Source: Streptosporangiaceae bacterium (lineage in GTDB: Bacteria; Actinomycetota; Actinomycetes; Streptosporangiales; Streptosporangiaceae). From it: a stretch of DNA of 9,979 nt. The stretch's first letter is position 1, and each line of letters starts with the position of its first letter. The stretch lies in contig JASHXW010000536.1 in NCBI GenBank assembly GCA_030043395.1, positions 1 to 9,979 on the forward strand. Reading direction: 5' to 3'. Below the pieces are notes generated by a model. The model saw only the letters and a list, made by a program, of their open reading frames with translations. It ran no database searches and was not told the origin of the DNA. Positions 1 through 6,475 of this stretch are shown here, in pieces. The position numbers and the translations under genes were made by a program.

Positions 1-14
1 TGCTGGGGATACAT
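1..14 (-). CDS. 5' end of an unidentified gene leaving the window to the left
   Basis: Only the first codons are inside the window: ATG on the minus strand at 14-12, then codons for Tyr-Pro-Gln. The reason to call it is the ribosome binding site. The minus strand reads AGGAGG, seven bases, then ATG, a near-ideal Shine-Dalgarno arrangement for an actinomycete. A TAGAGT -10-like hexamer lies at 70-65 on the minus strand, about 50 bases upstream, with only a weak -35. The gene lies downstream of the LCP gene in the same orientation, but about 390 bases away, so it probably has its own promoter. No function can be assigned from four residues. The start signal could be a coincidence. Confidence 0.5.
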
Positions 15-64
15 GCTGTGGCCTCCTGCTGGGAACCCTCGAAGCAATTGCTCCCGATTGACCC

Positions 65-70
65 ACTCTA
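65..70 (-). promoter_or_regulatory. Candidate -10 element for the leftward gene
   Basis: The minus strand reads TAGAGT, which fits the TANNNT -10 pattern of actinobacterial housekeeping promoters. It lies about 50 bases before the ATG at 14. No good -35 is seen 16-19 bases upstream (the best, TGTGAG, is only 15 bases away). This is a weak prediction resting on the hexamer and its position. Confidence 0.25.
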
Positions 71-297
71 GCCCGCTGACCGACGCTCACATGTGCGGCT
101 CGCGATCACAAGGCCGTCCGATGGCGTCGGAGCGACTCAACGACCTCCACCCTACTGACCGCATGGGTGCGCTCCGCGTTCCGCTCCTCCTTCCGCAGGC
201 CAGGGTCCCGCGCTGGCACGGGCTGAGCTCCCGCCGCATCAGATCGCGCGCCTTGAGACCGGCCGTGAAATTTCTATCAACAATGCGCTGCACAGAA

Positions 298-306
298 TGT
301 GGATAA
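298..306 (-). other. Perfect DnaA-box nonamer (single copy)
   Basis: The minus strand reads TTATCCACA, identical to the consensus DnaA binding box. It sits in the AT-rich patch upstream of the leftward gene. No second box was noticed nearby and there is no dnaA or dnaN gene, so this is not an origin. It could be an isolated DnaA regulatory site or chance. Confidence 0.35.
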
Positions 307-394
307 CGAATACAACTCTATCTCGAACGCAAAAACCCCTTGCACTATGCGCGCTAATTAGCGATGAATCCCGAATCTGCCCGCCTATTCGTTT

Positions 395-414
395 GCCGTG
401 CTGAGTCAGCAGGC
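395..414 (-). terminator. Possible hairpin across the LCP stop codon
   Basis: The plus strand reads TGCTGA-G-TCAGCA at 399-411, a perfect 6-bp inverted repeat around one base. It can be extended by GCC/GGC (395-397 and 412-414) if one G bulges out. The LCP stop codon (408-406) lies inside it. There is no adjacent T-run. It could act as a terminator or 3' stabilising hairpin for the minus-strand transcript, but the stem is short. Confidence 0.3.
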
Positions 415-1908
415 GCAGATATCGGCGTGACCGGGTCGCGGGTGGTCAAAATACCCGTAGAAGGCGCTGTTGCGGCATCGGGCCGTGGCCGTGATCCCGC
501 CGTACTCACTGGACAGCGAGTTCATCGACGCGACGGACGTGGGCACTGGCGGCGCGAGCTCGGTGAACGTCGAGCCCAGGATCACGTCGATGATGCCAGC
601 CTGCACAGCCGGCACGAGCTTGAGCGTGGCGTCGGAGAACTGCTCCTTCACGGTGTTCGCGGCCGCCAGGTCGGCCTTGCCGTGGTACTCGACAACCGAC
701 GTCGTGTAGGTGGTAGCCGGGGCGTAACCGGTGCCGACCACGGTGAAGCCGCGGCTGGTCAGAGCCGTCGACGCCTGCGTCGTCAGGTCAGCTCCGCTGG
801 ACCCGTCGAGCAGCGTCACCTGGACGGTATCGGGGTCGACGGTCATCAGCTGAGCTCCGCCGCCGGTGCCTTTGCCGTGCTCCTTGCCCTTCTGCTTCTT
901 CTGCGCCTTGGGCAGCTTGCTGTCGTGGGCGATCGCGTAGAACACGGCGTCAGCCTGCGGCTGCTTGAATTCCACCTCGTTGGGATCGGGCGGATAGGGC
1001 ACCCACGGCGCGGTGAGGAACTGGATGTGCTTGAGCGATATGCCGCGCAGGCTCAGCGCGATGTGCAGCAGCTGCAGGTCGCTCGCGTCCGTCGTGATGG
1101 CGTGGGAAATGTCGCCGATCACCGTATACAGCCTGGTCGGATCGTCGAGCAGGCCACTGTGCAGCACGCCCTTGACGATCTGAGCACTCAGGTACTGGTC
1201 GCGGGCAATGCGCTCGATGTCGGAGCCGTTGGCGATGTTGTCGCGGGTGCGCCAGAACTGCAGGGCGACTCGCCCGTCGATATGGTGCTTGCCGGCGGAC
1301 AAGTTCAGTCCGGATCCCCCGGCCGCGGATATGCGGTTATGGATCGCGAACGGTATACAGACATTTACCCCGCCAATGTCATTAATGACCTTCTCGAAGC
1401 CGGTGAAGTCCAGGAGGATCACGTTGTCGATGTAGATCCCTGTCTGCTGCTCGACGGTCTCCCGCGTGCACTCGGGCCCTCCGTTGGCCAGGGTGGCGTT
1501 GATCCGCTCGTATGCGTACGCGTCTGCTTGCTGGCCAGCCAGGCCATCCGTGGCGCTGCAGGCGTAGTAAGGCACCATCGTGTCGCGCGGAATGCTCAGC
1601 ACCGTGACGCGCTGACGGCCCGGCGAGATGTGAGCGAGCATGATCGTGTCGGAGCAGTTGCAACCTTGGTGCCCGCCGATGGCGCCGTTCGCCCCGGAGC
1701 GCGTATCCGATCCAAGCAGCAGGATGTTCAGCGCGTTGGTGTACTTCGGCGGCCGGTGCTTGGTGTCGATCTTCGCGATGTGCTGGATGCCGGCTAGCTG
1801 CATCCGGACCGCTATGGCAAACGAGAGCGCTCCCGCGACGAGGACGCCCACCACCAGGAACGAGGTCCAGCCGATGATCCTCGCCCTGCGCGACCACGGT
1901 CGCCTCAT
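406..1908 (-). CDS. LytR-CpsA-Psr (LCP) family cell-wall polymer ligase with LytR_C domain
   Basis: The 500-residue protein has a short basic N-terminus and one membrane span at about residues 11-33, with the rest outside the cell. The LCP domain covers about 60-245. It shows NILLLGSDTRSG (61-72), SDTIMLAHI (86-94), LSIPRD (104-109), a YERIN segment near 133-137, and the late motif RTRD (220-223) followed by D230 and R233. These are the Arg/Asp positions that bind polyprenyl pyrophosphate in characterised LCP enzymes. A Lys/Gly-rich linker (337-351) leads to a LytR_C-type domain at about 360-450. Several cysteines fall in the extracellular part, including CNC at 83-85 and C498/C500 at the extreme C-terminus. 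LCP proteins move glycopolymers (teichoic acid, arabinogalactan or capsule) from lipid carriers to peptidoglycan; the substrate here is unknown. The start is fixed by GGAGG five bases before ATG. No same-strand partner is adjacent. Confidence 0.93.
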   Translation of the reverse strand: MRRPWSRRARIIGWTSFLVVGVLVAGALSFAIAVRMQLAGIQHIAKIDTKHRPPKYTNALNILLLGSDTRSGANGAIGGHQGCNCSDTIMLAHISPGRQRVTVLSIPRDTMVPYYACSATDGLAGQQADAYAYERINATLANGGPECTRETVEQQTGIYIDNVILLDFTGFEKVINDIGGVNVCIPFAIHNRISAAGGSGLNLSAGKHHIDGRVALQFWRTRDNIANGSDIERIARDQYLSAQIVKGVLHSGLLDDPTRLYTVIGDISHAITTDASDLQLLHIALSLRGISLKHIQFLTAPWVPYPPDPNEVEFKQPQADAVFYAIAHDSKLPKAQKKQKGKEHGKGTGGGAQLMTVDPDTVQVTLLDGSSGADLTTQASTALTSRGFTVVGTGYAPATTYTTSVVEYHGKADLAAANTVKEQFSDATLKLVPAVQAGIIDVILGSTFTELAPPVPTSVASMNSLSSEYGGITATARCRNSAFYGYFDHPRPGHADICAC

Positions 1909-2158
1909 TAAGCCCTCCGGCGCAGCAACGCCAGTTGCGATGGCCGCCTGCCGTTACCCGACGAGCAGTTCCATCCCCTGGAGCACCCCTTACCCAGGAA
2001 TCGCTATTCCGAACTGCCGCCGAAATAGTAACGCTTCAGAACTAATGACGCCTGGGCCGGGCAAGCGGTTTACCAGGTCAACGGCCTGGCCGTCGGCTCA
2101 GTTCCAGGGCAAGCGAGCCCGTGATGCGGGCGGCCAGCAGCGACGAGCGGCCGGGCGA
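1909..2158. other. Intergenic gap between D-aminopeptidase and LCP genes
   Basis: These 250 bases lie between the stop of the M55 peptidase and the start of the LCP gene, both on the minus strand. No gene is seen. Small inverted repeats are present: GCCCG/CGGGC at 2117-2131 around a five-base loop, CCAGG/CCTGG at 2073-2089, and GGAAT/ATTCC at 1997-2010. The gap is long enough for the LCP gene to have its own promoter, but no convincing -35/-10 pair was found. Confidence 0.5.
2117..2131 (-). terminator. Weak hairpin downstream of the M55 peptidase
   Basis: GCCCG (2117-2121) and CGGGC (2127-2131) form a 5-bp GC stem with a five-base loop, about 30-45 bases beyond the minus-strand stop at 2159. 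There is no T-tract. Actinomycete terminators often lack one, but short GC hairpins are common by chance in such DNA. Confidence 0.25.
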
Positions 2159-2983
2159 TTACCGAACCTCGGCGATGGTCCTGGTGAGCAGGATGGCCGC
2201 GCAGAACGAGCGGTAGATGGCGAGCGGATCGGCTCCGGAGAAGCGAAGCTCCCGCATCCCGATCCGCTCCACGCCCCGCACCCAAGTGGCGGCCTCGGCG
2301 ATGTCCGTCGTGCGGACCGAGATCTCCAGGGTCGCCGAGCCGAGCGGCGGAGCCTTGGCCGTCGCCGCCCCGGCAACGGCGCGCTGGGCGGACTCCGCGA
2401 TCAGGGCGCAGGCGCGATCGGGGTGCAAGCTGTGCGCGGCTACCCGGCTGACGTGCTCCTTGACTACGGCGACGTACACGTCAGGAATCAGCGCGGCGGT
2501 CTCGTCGCACGCGCACCTGTCGCCCGTCACCAGTACCACGGGTACGCCGTAGTGCGCCGCTACCAGCGCGTTGATGCCGGCCTCTCCCGTCACGACGCCG
2601 TCGAGCCGCGCTTCCATGACGGCGCGGGGATTGTAGGTGTGCGACAGGCCAGCCGGAGCACCGATCGAGCCGTGGTAGGAGATGAACAGGACGGCGTCGA
2701 AGCTGTCATCAAGCCCTTGCATCATGTACAGCGGCTTATGGCTACCGGAGATGTAGGACGCGCTACCCGCGAGTTCGCCGGGCGGCAGGTTGCGCATCGT
2801 GGAGTGCGAGTCGTTGACGACGATCTCCGTGGCGCCGCCCGCGACGGCACCTTCGATCGCGGCGTTGACTTCGCCGAGCAGCAGCCGCCGGCCGGCCGCA
2901 GCCGCAGGCCCGTCGCCTACGCACTGCTCCCAGTCGACGATGCCGGCGGTTCCTTCCATGTCGCTGGACACGAAGACCTTCAT
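2159..2983 (-). CDS. M55 family zinc D-aminopeptidase (DppA type)
   Basis: The predicted 274-residue cytoplasmic enzyme matches the length of Bacillus subtilis DppA, which releases N-terminal D-amino acids from D-Ala-containing peptides. All expected active-site residues are visible: D8 and E10 in SSDMEG, H60 in NDSHS, H104 in ISYHG, H115 in LSHTYN, and E134 in TGEAG. In DppA these positions form the two-zinc centre, with H115 as the catalytic histidine. The reading frame is open further upstream to 3061. The start at 2983 is preferred because MKVFVSSDMEG is the family N-terminus and an AGGAG lies about ten bases before it. The gene is divergent from a plus-strand zinc deacylase-like gene 70 bases away. 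Likely roles are peptidoglycan peptide salvage, D-amino acid use or defence against D-peptides. The exact substrate is not visible. Confidence 0.93.
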   Translation of the reverse strand: MKVFVSSDMEGTAGIVDWEQCVGDGPAAAAGRRLLLGEVNAAIEGAVAGGATEIVVNDSHSTMRNLPPGELAGSASYISGSHKPLYMMQGLDDSFDAVLFISYHGSIGAPAGLSHTYNPRAVMEARLDGVVTGEAGINALVAAHYGVPVVLVTGDRCACDETAALIPDVYVAVVKEHVSRVAAHSLHPDRACALIAESAQRAVAGAATAKAPPLGSATLEISVRTTDIAEAATWVRGVERIGMRELRFSGADPLAIYRSFCAAILLTRTIAEVR

Positions 2984-3040
2984 GCTCTTTGCTCTCCTCG
3001 CTGCCTCGCTGCGCAACCGTCGTCCGCGCCACCCACACTG

Positions 3041-3046
3041 TAGGTT
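3041..3046 (+). promoter_or_regulatory. Candidate -10 box for a leaderless transcript
   Basis: TAGGTT fits the actinobacterial TANNNT -10 pattern and ends seven bases before the ATG at 3054. With that spacing transcription would start at, or within a base or two of, the A of the start codon, giving a leaderless mRNA. This agrees with the lack of a Shine-Dalgarno sequence before this ATG. The -35 region is poor. Confidence 0.45.
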
Positions 3047-3053
3047 GACCCTG

Positions 3054-4049
3054 ATGCCCACCGCCTCGCGCCGTTACGCGCTCGACCTGGCCGGCCTGAA
3101 CGTGCCGGTCATCGAGCTGACCGGGGCGCAGGACGGGCCTTTGCTCACCGTGATTGCCGGCGTGCACGGCTGCGAGTACGCGCCCATGGCCGCCGTGCGG
3201 CAGTGGGCGGCGCAACTGGCCGAGCGCGACTTGCGCGGCAGCGTGCGCATAGTGCCCGTGCTGAACTTGCCCGCCTTCACCGCTCGCAGCCCGTTCGTCG
3301 TTCCGCAGGACGGCAAGAACCTCAATAGGTGCTTTCCGGGAGACCCGGCCGGCACGCTAGCCGAGCGACTGGCATGCGACGCGTTCACCAAGCTCATCAC
3401 CGAGTCGGACGCCCTAGTCGACGCTCATGCCGGGGACTTGCCCGAGGCGCTCGAGCCGTTCGCCCTCTATGACGCGGGACCACGTGAGAGCGAGGCGCTC
3501 GCACTGGCCAGGGCCTACGGGCTCGGTTACGTGATCCGCCAGGAACCAGGCCCTGGCAGGGCCGTCGCAGGCACAACGAGCGCGGCCGCTGCCGAGGCCG
3601 GCATCCCGGCCATCATCGCCGAGGCAGGCGGCCGCGGGATCATCGAGCGCGCCGCAGTCGAGCTGCACGTCAGGGGCCTGGAGGGCGTGCTGGCGGCCCT
3701 GGGGATGGCCGACTCGCCAAGCGCCGGCTCCGGCGGCCAGCCTGCAGCGCGGCCGCCGTCTTCGCAGCTGGCGTCGTCGGGCTCGCAGCCCCGTCCCGAG
3801 CAGCCGGACGGTCCGGTCGTGCTGCAGCGGTTCATCTGGATGCGCAGCGAAGCCACCGGCTGGTGGGAACCCGCTGTACAGACAGGTGAGCACGTCGCGC
3901 GAGGCCAGTTGCTCGGCACGGTCACCAGCCTCGACGGAGCGGAAGTCCGCCAAGTCATCTCGGCGCCCGTGCCTGGTGTGCTCATCTTCATGACGATCTC
4001 GCCGGCCGTCGAGGCCGATGGCCTTCTGCTCGGCCTCGGCGCCAGCTAG
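3054..4049 (+). CDS. Succinylglutamate desuccinylase/aspartoacylase family zinc hydrolase (M14-like)
   Basis: The 331-residue protein is related to carboxypeptidase-like deacylases. Residues H38 and E41 (GVHGCEY) form the HxxE zinc motif, H125 (DAHAG) is the likely third ligand, E190 (AEAGG) the likely catalytic glutamate, and NLNR at 89-92 the usual substrate-binding segment. Family members usually read HGDE or HGNE; here the residue before Glu is Cys. A Pro/Ser/Gly-rich linker (about 221-252) precedes a C-terminal region (about 258-331) resembling the beta-rich domain found in many relatives. These enzymes cleave N-acyl-amino acids or related amides; the substrate is unknown. The open frame extends upstream to 2790 through the M55 gene, but family alignment favours ATG 3054. 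No Shine-Dalgarno is present, and a -10-like TAGGTT seven bases upstream suggests leaderless translation. The divergent D-aminopeptidase suggests a shared peptide or amino-acid pathway. Confidence 0.82.
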   Translation: MPTASRRYALDLAGLNVPVIELTGAQDGPLLTVIAGVHGCEYAPMAAVRQWAAQLAERDLRGSVRIVPVLNLPAFTARSPFVVPQDGKNLNRCFPGDPAGTLAERLACDAFTKLITESDALVDAHAGDLPEALEPFALYDAGPRESEALALARAYGLGYVIRQEPGPGRAVAGTTSAAAAEAGIPAIIAEAGGRGIIERAAVELHVRGLEGVLAALGMADSPSAGSGGQPAARPPSSQLASSGSQPRPEQPDGPVVLQRFIWMRSEATGWWEPAVQTGEHVARGQLLGTVTSLDGAEVRQVISAPVPGVLIFMTISPAVEADGLLLGLGAS

Positions 4050-4067
4050 CCGGCCGAGCAGAAGGCC
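4020..4067. terminator. Bidirectional hairpin between convergent genes, spanning a stop codon
   Basis: Two perfect 16-base arms, GGCCTTCTGCTCGGCC (4020-4035) and GGCCGAGCAGAAGGCC (4052-4067), face each other around a 16-base loop. The stop codon of the zinc hydrolase (4047-4049) lies in the loop, and the left arm encodes its C-terminal residues. The stop of the convergent MMPL gene is at 4073, six bases from the right arm. There is no T-run, as is common in actinomycete terminators. The symmetry and the position between two converging genes make a shared terminator the natural reading. Confidence 0.75.
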
Positions 4068-4072
4068 GCGCC

Positions 4073-6325
4073 TCAGCGCTGGCTGGAGGTCGCTGGGTGC
4101 TTCGGCGCGGTGTCACCGTCGTGCCCAGTGCCGCCATCATGGCCGAGGCTGCCGCCCTGTCCGGCCGAGCCGACTGCCCGCTCGCCCTCCCTGATGCCGT
4201 ACCGCGCGTACAGCTGCTGCAGCGGCCGCGGTGCCCACCAGTTGGCCCGGCCGAGCAGCCGCATCGTGGCTGGTACCAGCATCACGCGCACGATCGAGGC
4301 GTCCACGATCAAGGCGACGATCATTCCCACGCCGAGCAGCTTGATGAACGTGATGCCCGACGCCGAGAACGCGCCGATGACGATCACCAGCAACAGCGCG
4401 GCGCTCGTGATCACGCCGCCAGTGCTCTGCAGCCCGCCGGCCACCGCCGCCACGTTGTCGCCTGTCATGTCGTAGCGCTCCCTGATCCGTGACAGCAAGA
4501 ACACCTCGTAGTCCATGGAGAGCCCGAAGATGATCGCCAGCATCAGGATCGGCATGGACGGATCGATCGTGCCGGTGGGCAGGAATTGAAGCGCCCCGGC
4601 CAGATGCCCTTCCTGGAAGATCCACACCACGACGCCGAAGGTCGCGGACAGCGAGAGCAGGTTCATCACGATCGCCTTGACGGGCAGCACCACCGAGCCG
4701 AAGGCGAGGAACAGCAGCAGGAAAGTCGCGCACGCCATGACCAGTGCCATCCATGGCAAGACGCTGCCAAGGCTCGAAAGCTCGTCCGAGAGCTGAGCGG
4801 TCTGGCCGCCGATCAGCGCGTGCGCGCCATCCGGCAGGCTGGTCGCCCTGGCCTGCGTCACGATGTCACGCGCAGCGGCGGACAGCGGGTAGGCGTTGTA
4901 GCGCAGGTCCACTCGCGCGACGTCACCACGTACGCCGGTCACGGCAGCACCGGTGACGCCGGGTATCCGCGCCAGTCGCGACACGTAGGAAGCCAGCTCC
5001 GCGCCCCTGGCCGGTGATCCGGCCACGGGGCCGGAGAAGCTGACCAGCGACTCGATCGGCGAGGTCGGATTGCCGGGGAAGTCGCGGCTCAGTTCCTCGG
5101 TCACGACGCGCGGCTGTGCCGAGGCCGGGAGCACCCGGGCGTCGGTTCCGCCCCAGGCGACATGCAGGAACGGGGTGCCCAGCGCGAGCAGGACGACCAC
5201 TATTACCGCCGCGTAGGCGGCCGGCCTGCGCATCACGCTGCGCGCGAGCCGGTACCAGCCGCCTGCTTCCTCGGTCCTCAGCGTGCCCCGGCCCGCTGAC
5301 CTGCGCACCCGGAGGGCATTCACTCTCGGACCGAGGACCGCGAGCAGGGCAGGCAGTACGGTCAGCGCGGCCACCATGTCGACCACGACCGTCGCGACGC
5401 CGCCGTACCCCATCGACCGCAGGAACACCTGCGGGAACAGGATCAGGCCGGCGAGCGCGAAAGCGACCGTGACTCCGGACACCGCTACTGTGCGGCCCGC
5501 CGTTGCCATCGTCCTGGCCAGGGCGACCTCGGTTGAGCCTGACCTAGTCAGCTCCTCGCGGAACCTGCCGACGACGAAGAGCCCGTAGTCGATGGCAAGG
5601 CCGACCCCGAGGATGGTGGTGATGTTGATCGAGTAGATCGAGACAGGCGTGGCGAGCGTCAGCAGGCGCAGAGCCGAGAACGACCCCAGGATGGCGATGC
5701 CGCCGACCGCCAGCGGCAGGCTAGCGGCCACCAATCCGCCGAAGATGAACAGCAGCAAGATCAGCAGCACTGGCATCGAGAGCGCCTCGGCCCGGCCGAT
5801 GTCGCTCGTCACCTCATGGTTGATCGCCTGCTCGGTCGGTGTATATCCGCCTACCCGCGACGTGAGGCCGGGGGCGGCGAGTCGGGAGGAGATTGCGTTA
5901 TAGCTAGTGATTCTCTGGGCATCGGTGCGGCCGGTCAGCTCGATGACCGCGAAGGTACGCCGCCCGCCCGGGCTTATGAACTGCCGTGAACCGGTCGACC
6001 AGTAAGTCTCGTAGGAGGCCACCTTGCTGTGCGGGAGCGCCGCCAGGGTGCTGGTGACCGCCGAGCGGAAGGCGGGCGTGTAGACGCTTCCCGCCTTGGG
6101 GCTTGAGTAGATCACCACCACGTCGCCGGAGTCCCGGCCGAACGTGCGCTGGGCCAGATTGGCCTCTTGCTGGCTCTGGCTACCCGGTGTGCTGAAACCG
6201 CCAGCCGACTGAAGCCTGGCGAAGACGCCAAGCCCCCACACCGCGGCTGCAACGATCCCCAGTACTGCGATCGCAAGCACCAGCCGGCGCCGGCGAAAGA
6301 CCATGTGTCCCCATGCCTCGAACAT
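4073..6325 (-). CDS. MMPL-family (RND-type) membrane exporter
   Basis: This 750-residue inner-membrane transporter has the duplicated MMPL/RND architecture. It has one span at about residues 14-34, an extracellular domain to about 180, a five-span bundle (about 180-335), a cytoplasmic Arg-rich link, then a second half with a span near 370-387, a second outside loop and a second bundle (about 520-690). The paired proton-relay motifs are intact: D246-Y247 in AIDYGLFVVGRFREE and D605-Y606 in SMDYEVFLLSRIRER, matching the Asp-Tyr pairs of mycobacterial MmpL proteins. The C-terminal tail is hydrophilic and low-complexity, with a GHDGGTGHDGDT near-repeat. Such proteins export lipids, antibiotics or other hydrophobic compounds using proton motive force. 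The open frame reaches 6406, but the start at 6325 is supported by GGAGG five bases before it. It is divergent from a TetR regulator and probably repressed by it. Confidence 0.94.
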   Translation of the reverse strand: MFEAWGHMVFRRRRLVLAIAVLGIVAAAVWGLGVFARLQSAGGFSTPGSQSQQEANLAQRTFGRDSGDVVVIYSSPKAGSVYTPAFRSAVTSTLAALPHSKVASYETYWSTGSRQFISPGGRRTFAVIELTGRTDAQRITSYNAISSRLAAPGLTSRVGGYTPTEQAINHEVTSDIGRAEALSMPVLLILLLFIFGGLVAASLPLAVGGIAILGSFSALRLLTLATPVSIYSINITTILGVGLAIDYGLFVVGRFREELTRSGSTEVALARTMATAGRTVAVSGVTVAFALAGLILFPQVFLRSMGYGGVATVVVDMVAALTVLPALLAVLGPRVNALRVRRSAGRGTLRTEEAGGWYRLARSVMRRPAAYAAVIVVVLLALGTPFLHVAWGGTDARVLPASAQPRVVTEELSRDFPGNPTSPIESLVSFSGPVAGSPARGAELASYVSRLARIPGVTGAAVTGVRGDVARVDLRYNAYPLSAAARDIVTQARATSLPDGAHALIGGQTAQLSDELSSLGSVLPWMALVMACATFLLLFLAFGSVVLPVKAIVMNLLSLSATFGVVVWIFQEGHLAGALQFLPTGTIDPSMPILMLAIIFGLSMDYEVFLLSRIRERYDMTGDNVAAVAGGLQSTGGVITSAALLLVIVIGAFSASGITFIKLLGVGMIVALIVDASIVRVMLVPATMRLLGRANWWAPRPLQQLYARYGIREGERAVGSAGQGGSLGHDGGTGHDGDTAPKHPATSSQR

Positions 6326-6346
6326 GTCGTCCTCCGGGACTAAGCT

Positions 6347-6360
6347 TGATACGCGTATCA
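6347..6360. promoter_or_regulatory. Candidate TetR operator: perfect 14-bp palindrome
   Basis: TGATACGCGTATCA is its own reverse complement. It lies 22 bases upstream of the MMPL start codon, just before its ribosome binding site, and 116 bases from the TetR start. TetR-family dimers bind palindromes of this size, so a repressor bound here would block MMPL transcription. Assignment to the adjacent regulator is inferred from position. Confidence 0.6.
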
Positions 6361-6365
6361 CGAAA

Positions 6366-6432
6366 GTAAACGGCGTTAACGTATACGGTGTAAACTTGCC
6401 ATACATCGTTTACGATTGTCAAGGGCGTTTAC
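6366..6432. promoter_or_regulatory. Cluster of GTAAAC/GTTTAC half-sites in the divergent promoter region
   Basis: GTAAAC occurs at 6366-6371 and 6390-6395, and its inverse GTTTAC at 6408-6413 and 6427-6432, forming a nested inverted arrangement centred near 6400. Between the first two lie CGTTAACG (6374-6381) and CGTATACG (6380-6387), both perfect 8-bp palindromes that share a CG. This AT-rich stretch stands out sharply from the surrounding DNA. It probably holds both divergent promoters and more operator sites for the TetR protein. Confidence 0.55.
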
Positions 6433-6475
6433 TGGTGCGCGGATTGGGCTGGGTGGTCAGGTGGCAGCAGAGGTG

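Larger units (their letters stand above)
15..405. other. Intergenic region with an AT-rich patch, no convincing gene
   Basis: This 391-base gap separates the stop of the LCP gene from the start at base 14. Two short open frames cross it, but neither has a ribosome binding site, a recognisable motif or actinomycete codon preference. About 262-370 is clearly more AT-rich than its surroundings. It contains a perfect DnaA-box nonamer on the minus strand (TTATCCACA, 306-298), a run of five A, and a 12-bp palindrome CGCTAATTAGCG (352-363). A plus-strand TTGAGA (253-258), 16 bases, TATCAA (275-280) resembles a promoter but leads to no gene. The region probably carries the promoter of the leftward gene. 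Confidence 0.5.

Noticed and set aside
13..306. A 97-codon plus-strand frame and a 68-codon minus-strand frame near the left end
   Set aside because: Neither has a ribosome binding site or recognisable sequence, and codon use is unlike the neighbouring genes.
298..363. Replication origin suggested by the DnaA box and AT-rich DNA
   Set aside because: Only one box is present, and there is no dnaA, dnaN or other origin gene nearby.
364..1797. A 477-codon open frame on the plus strand opposite the LCP gene
   Set aside because: It is the antisense shadow of a clear LCP protein. Its translation is Arg/Gly/Val/Asp-rich with no domain, and it lacks a ribosome binding site.
1640..3043. A 467-codon plus-strand open frame across the LCP start, the gap and the M55 gene
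   Set aside because: It runs opposite two well-supported genes, shows no motif, and reflects the scarcity of stop codons in GC-rich DNA.
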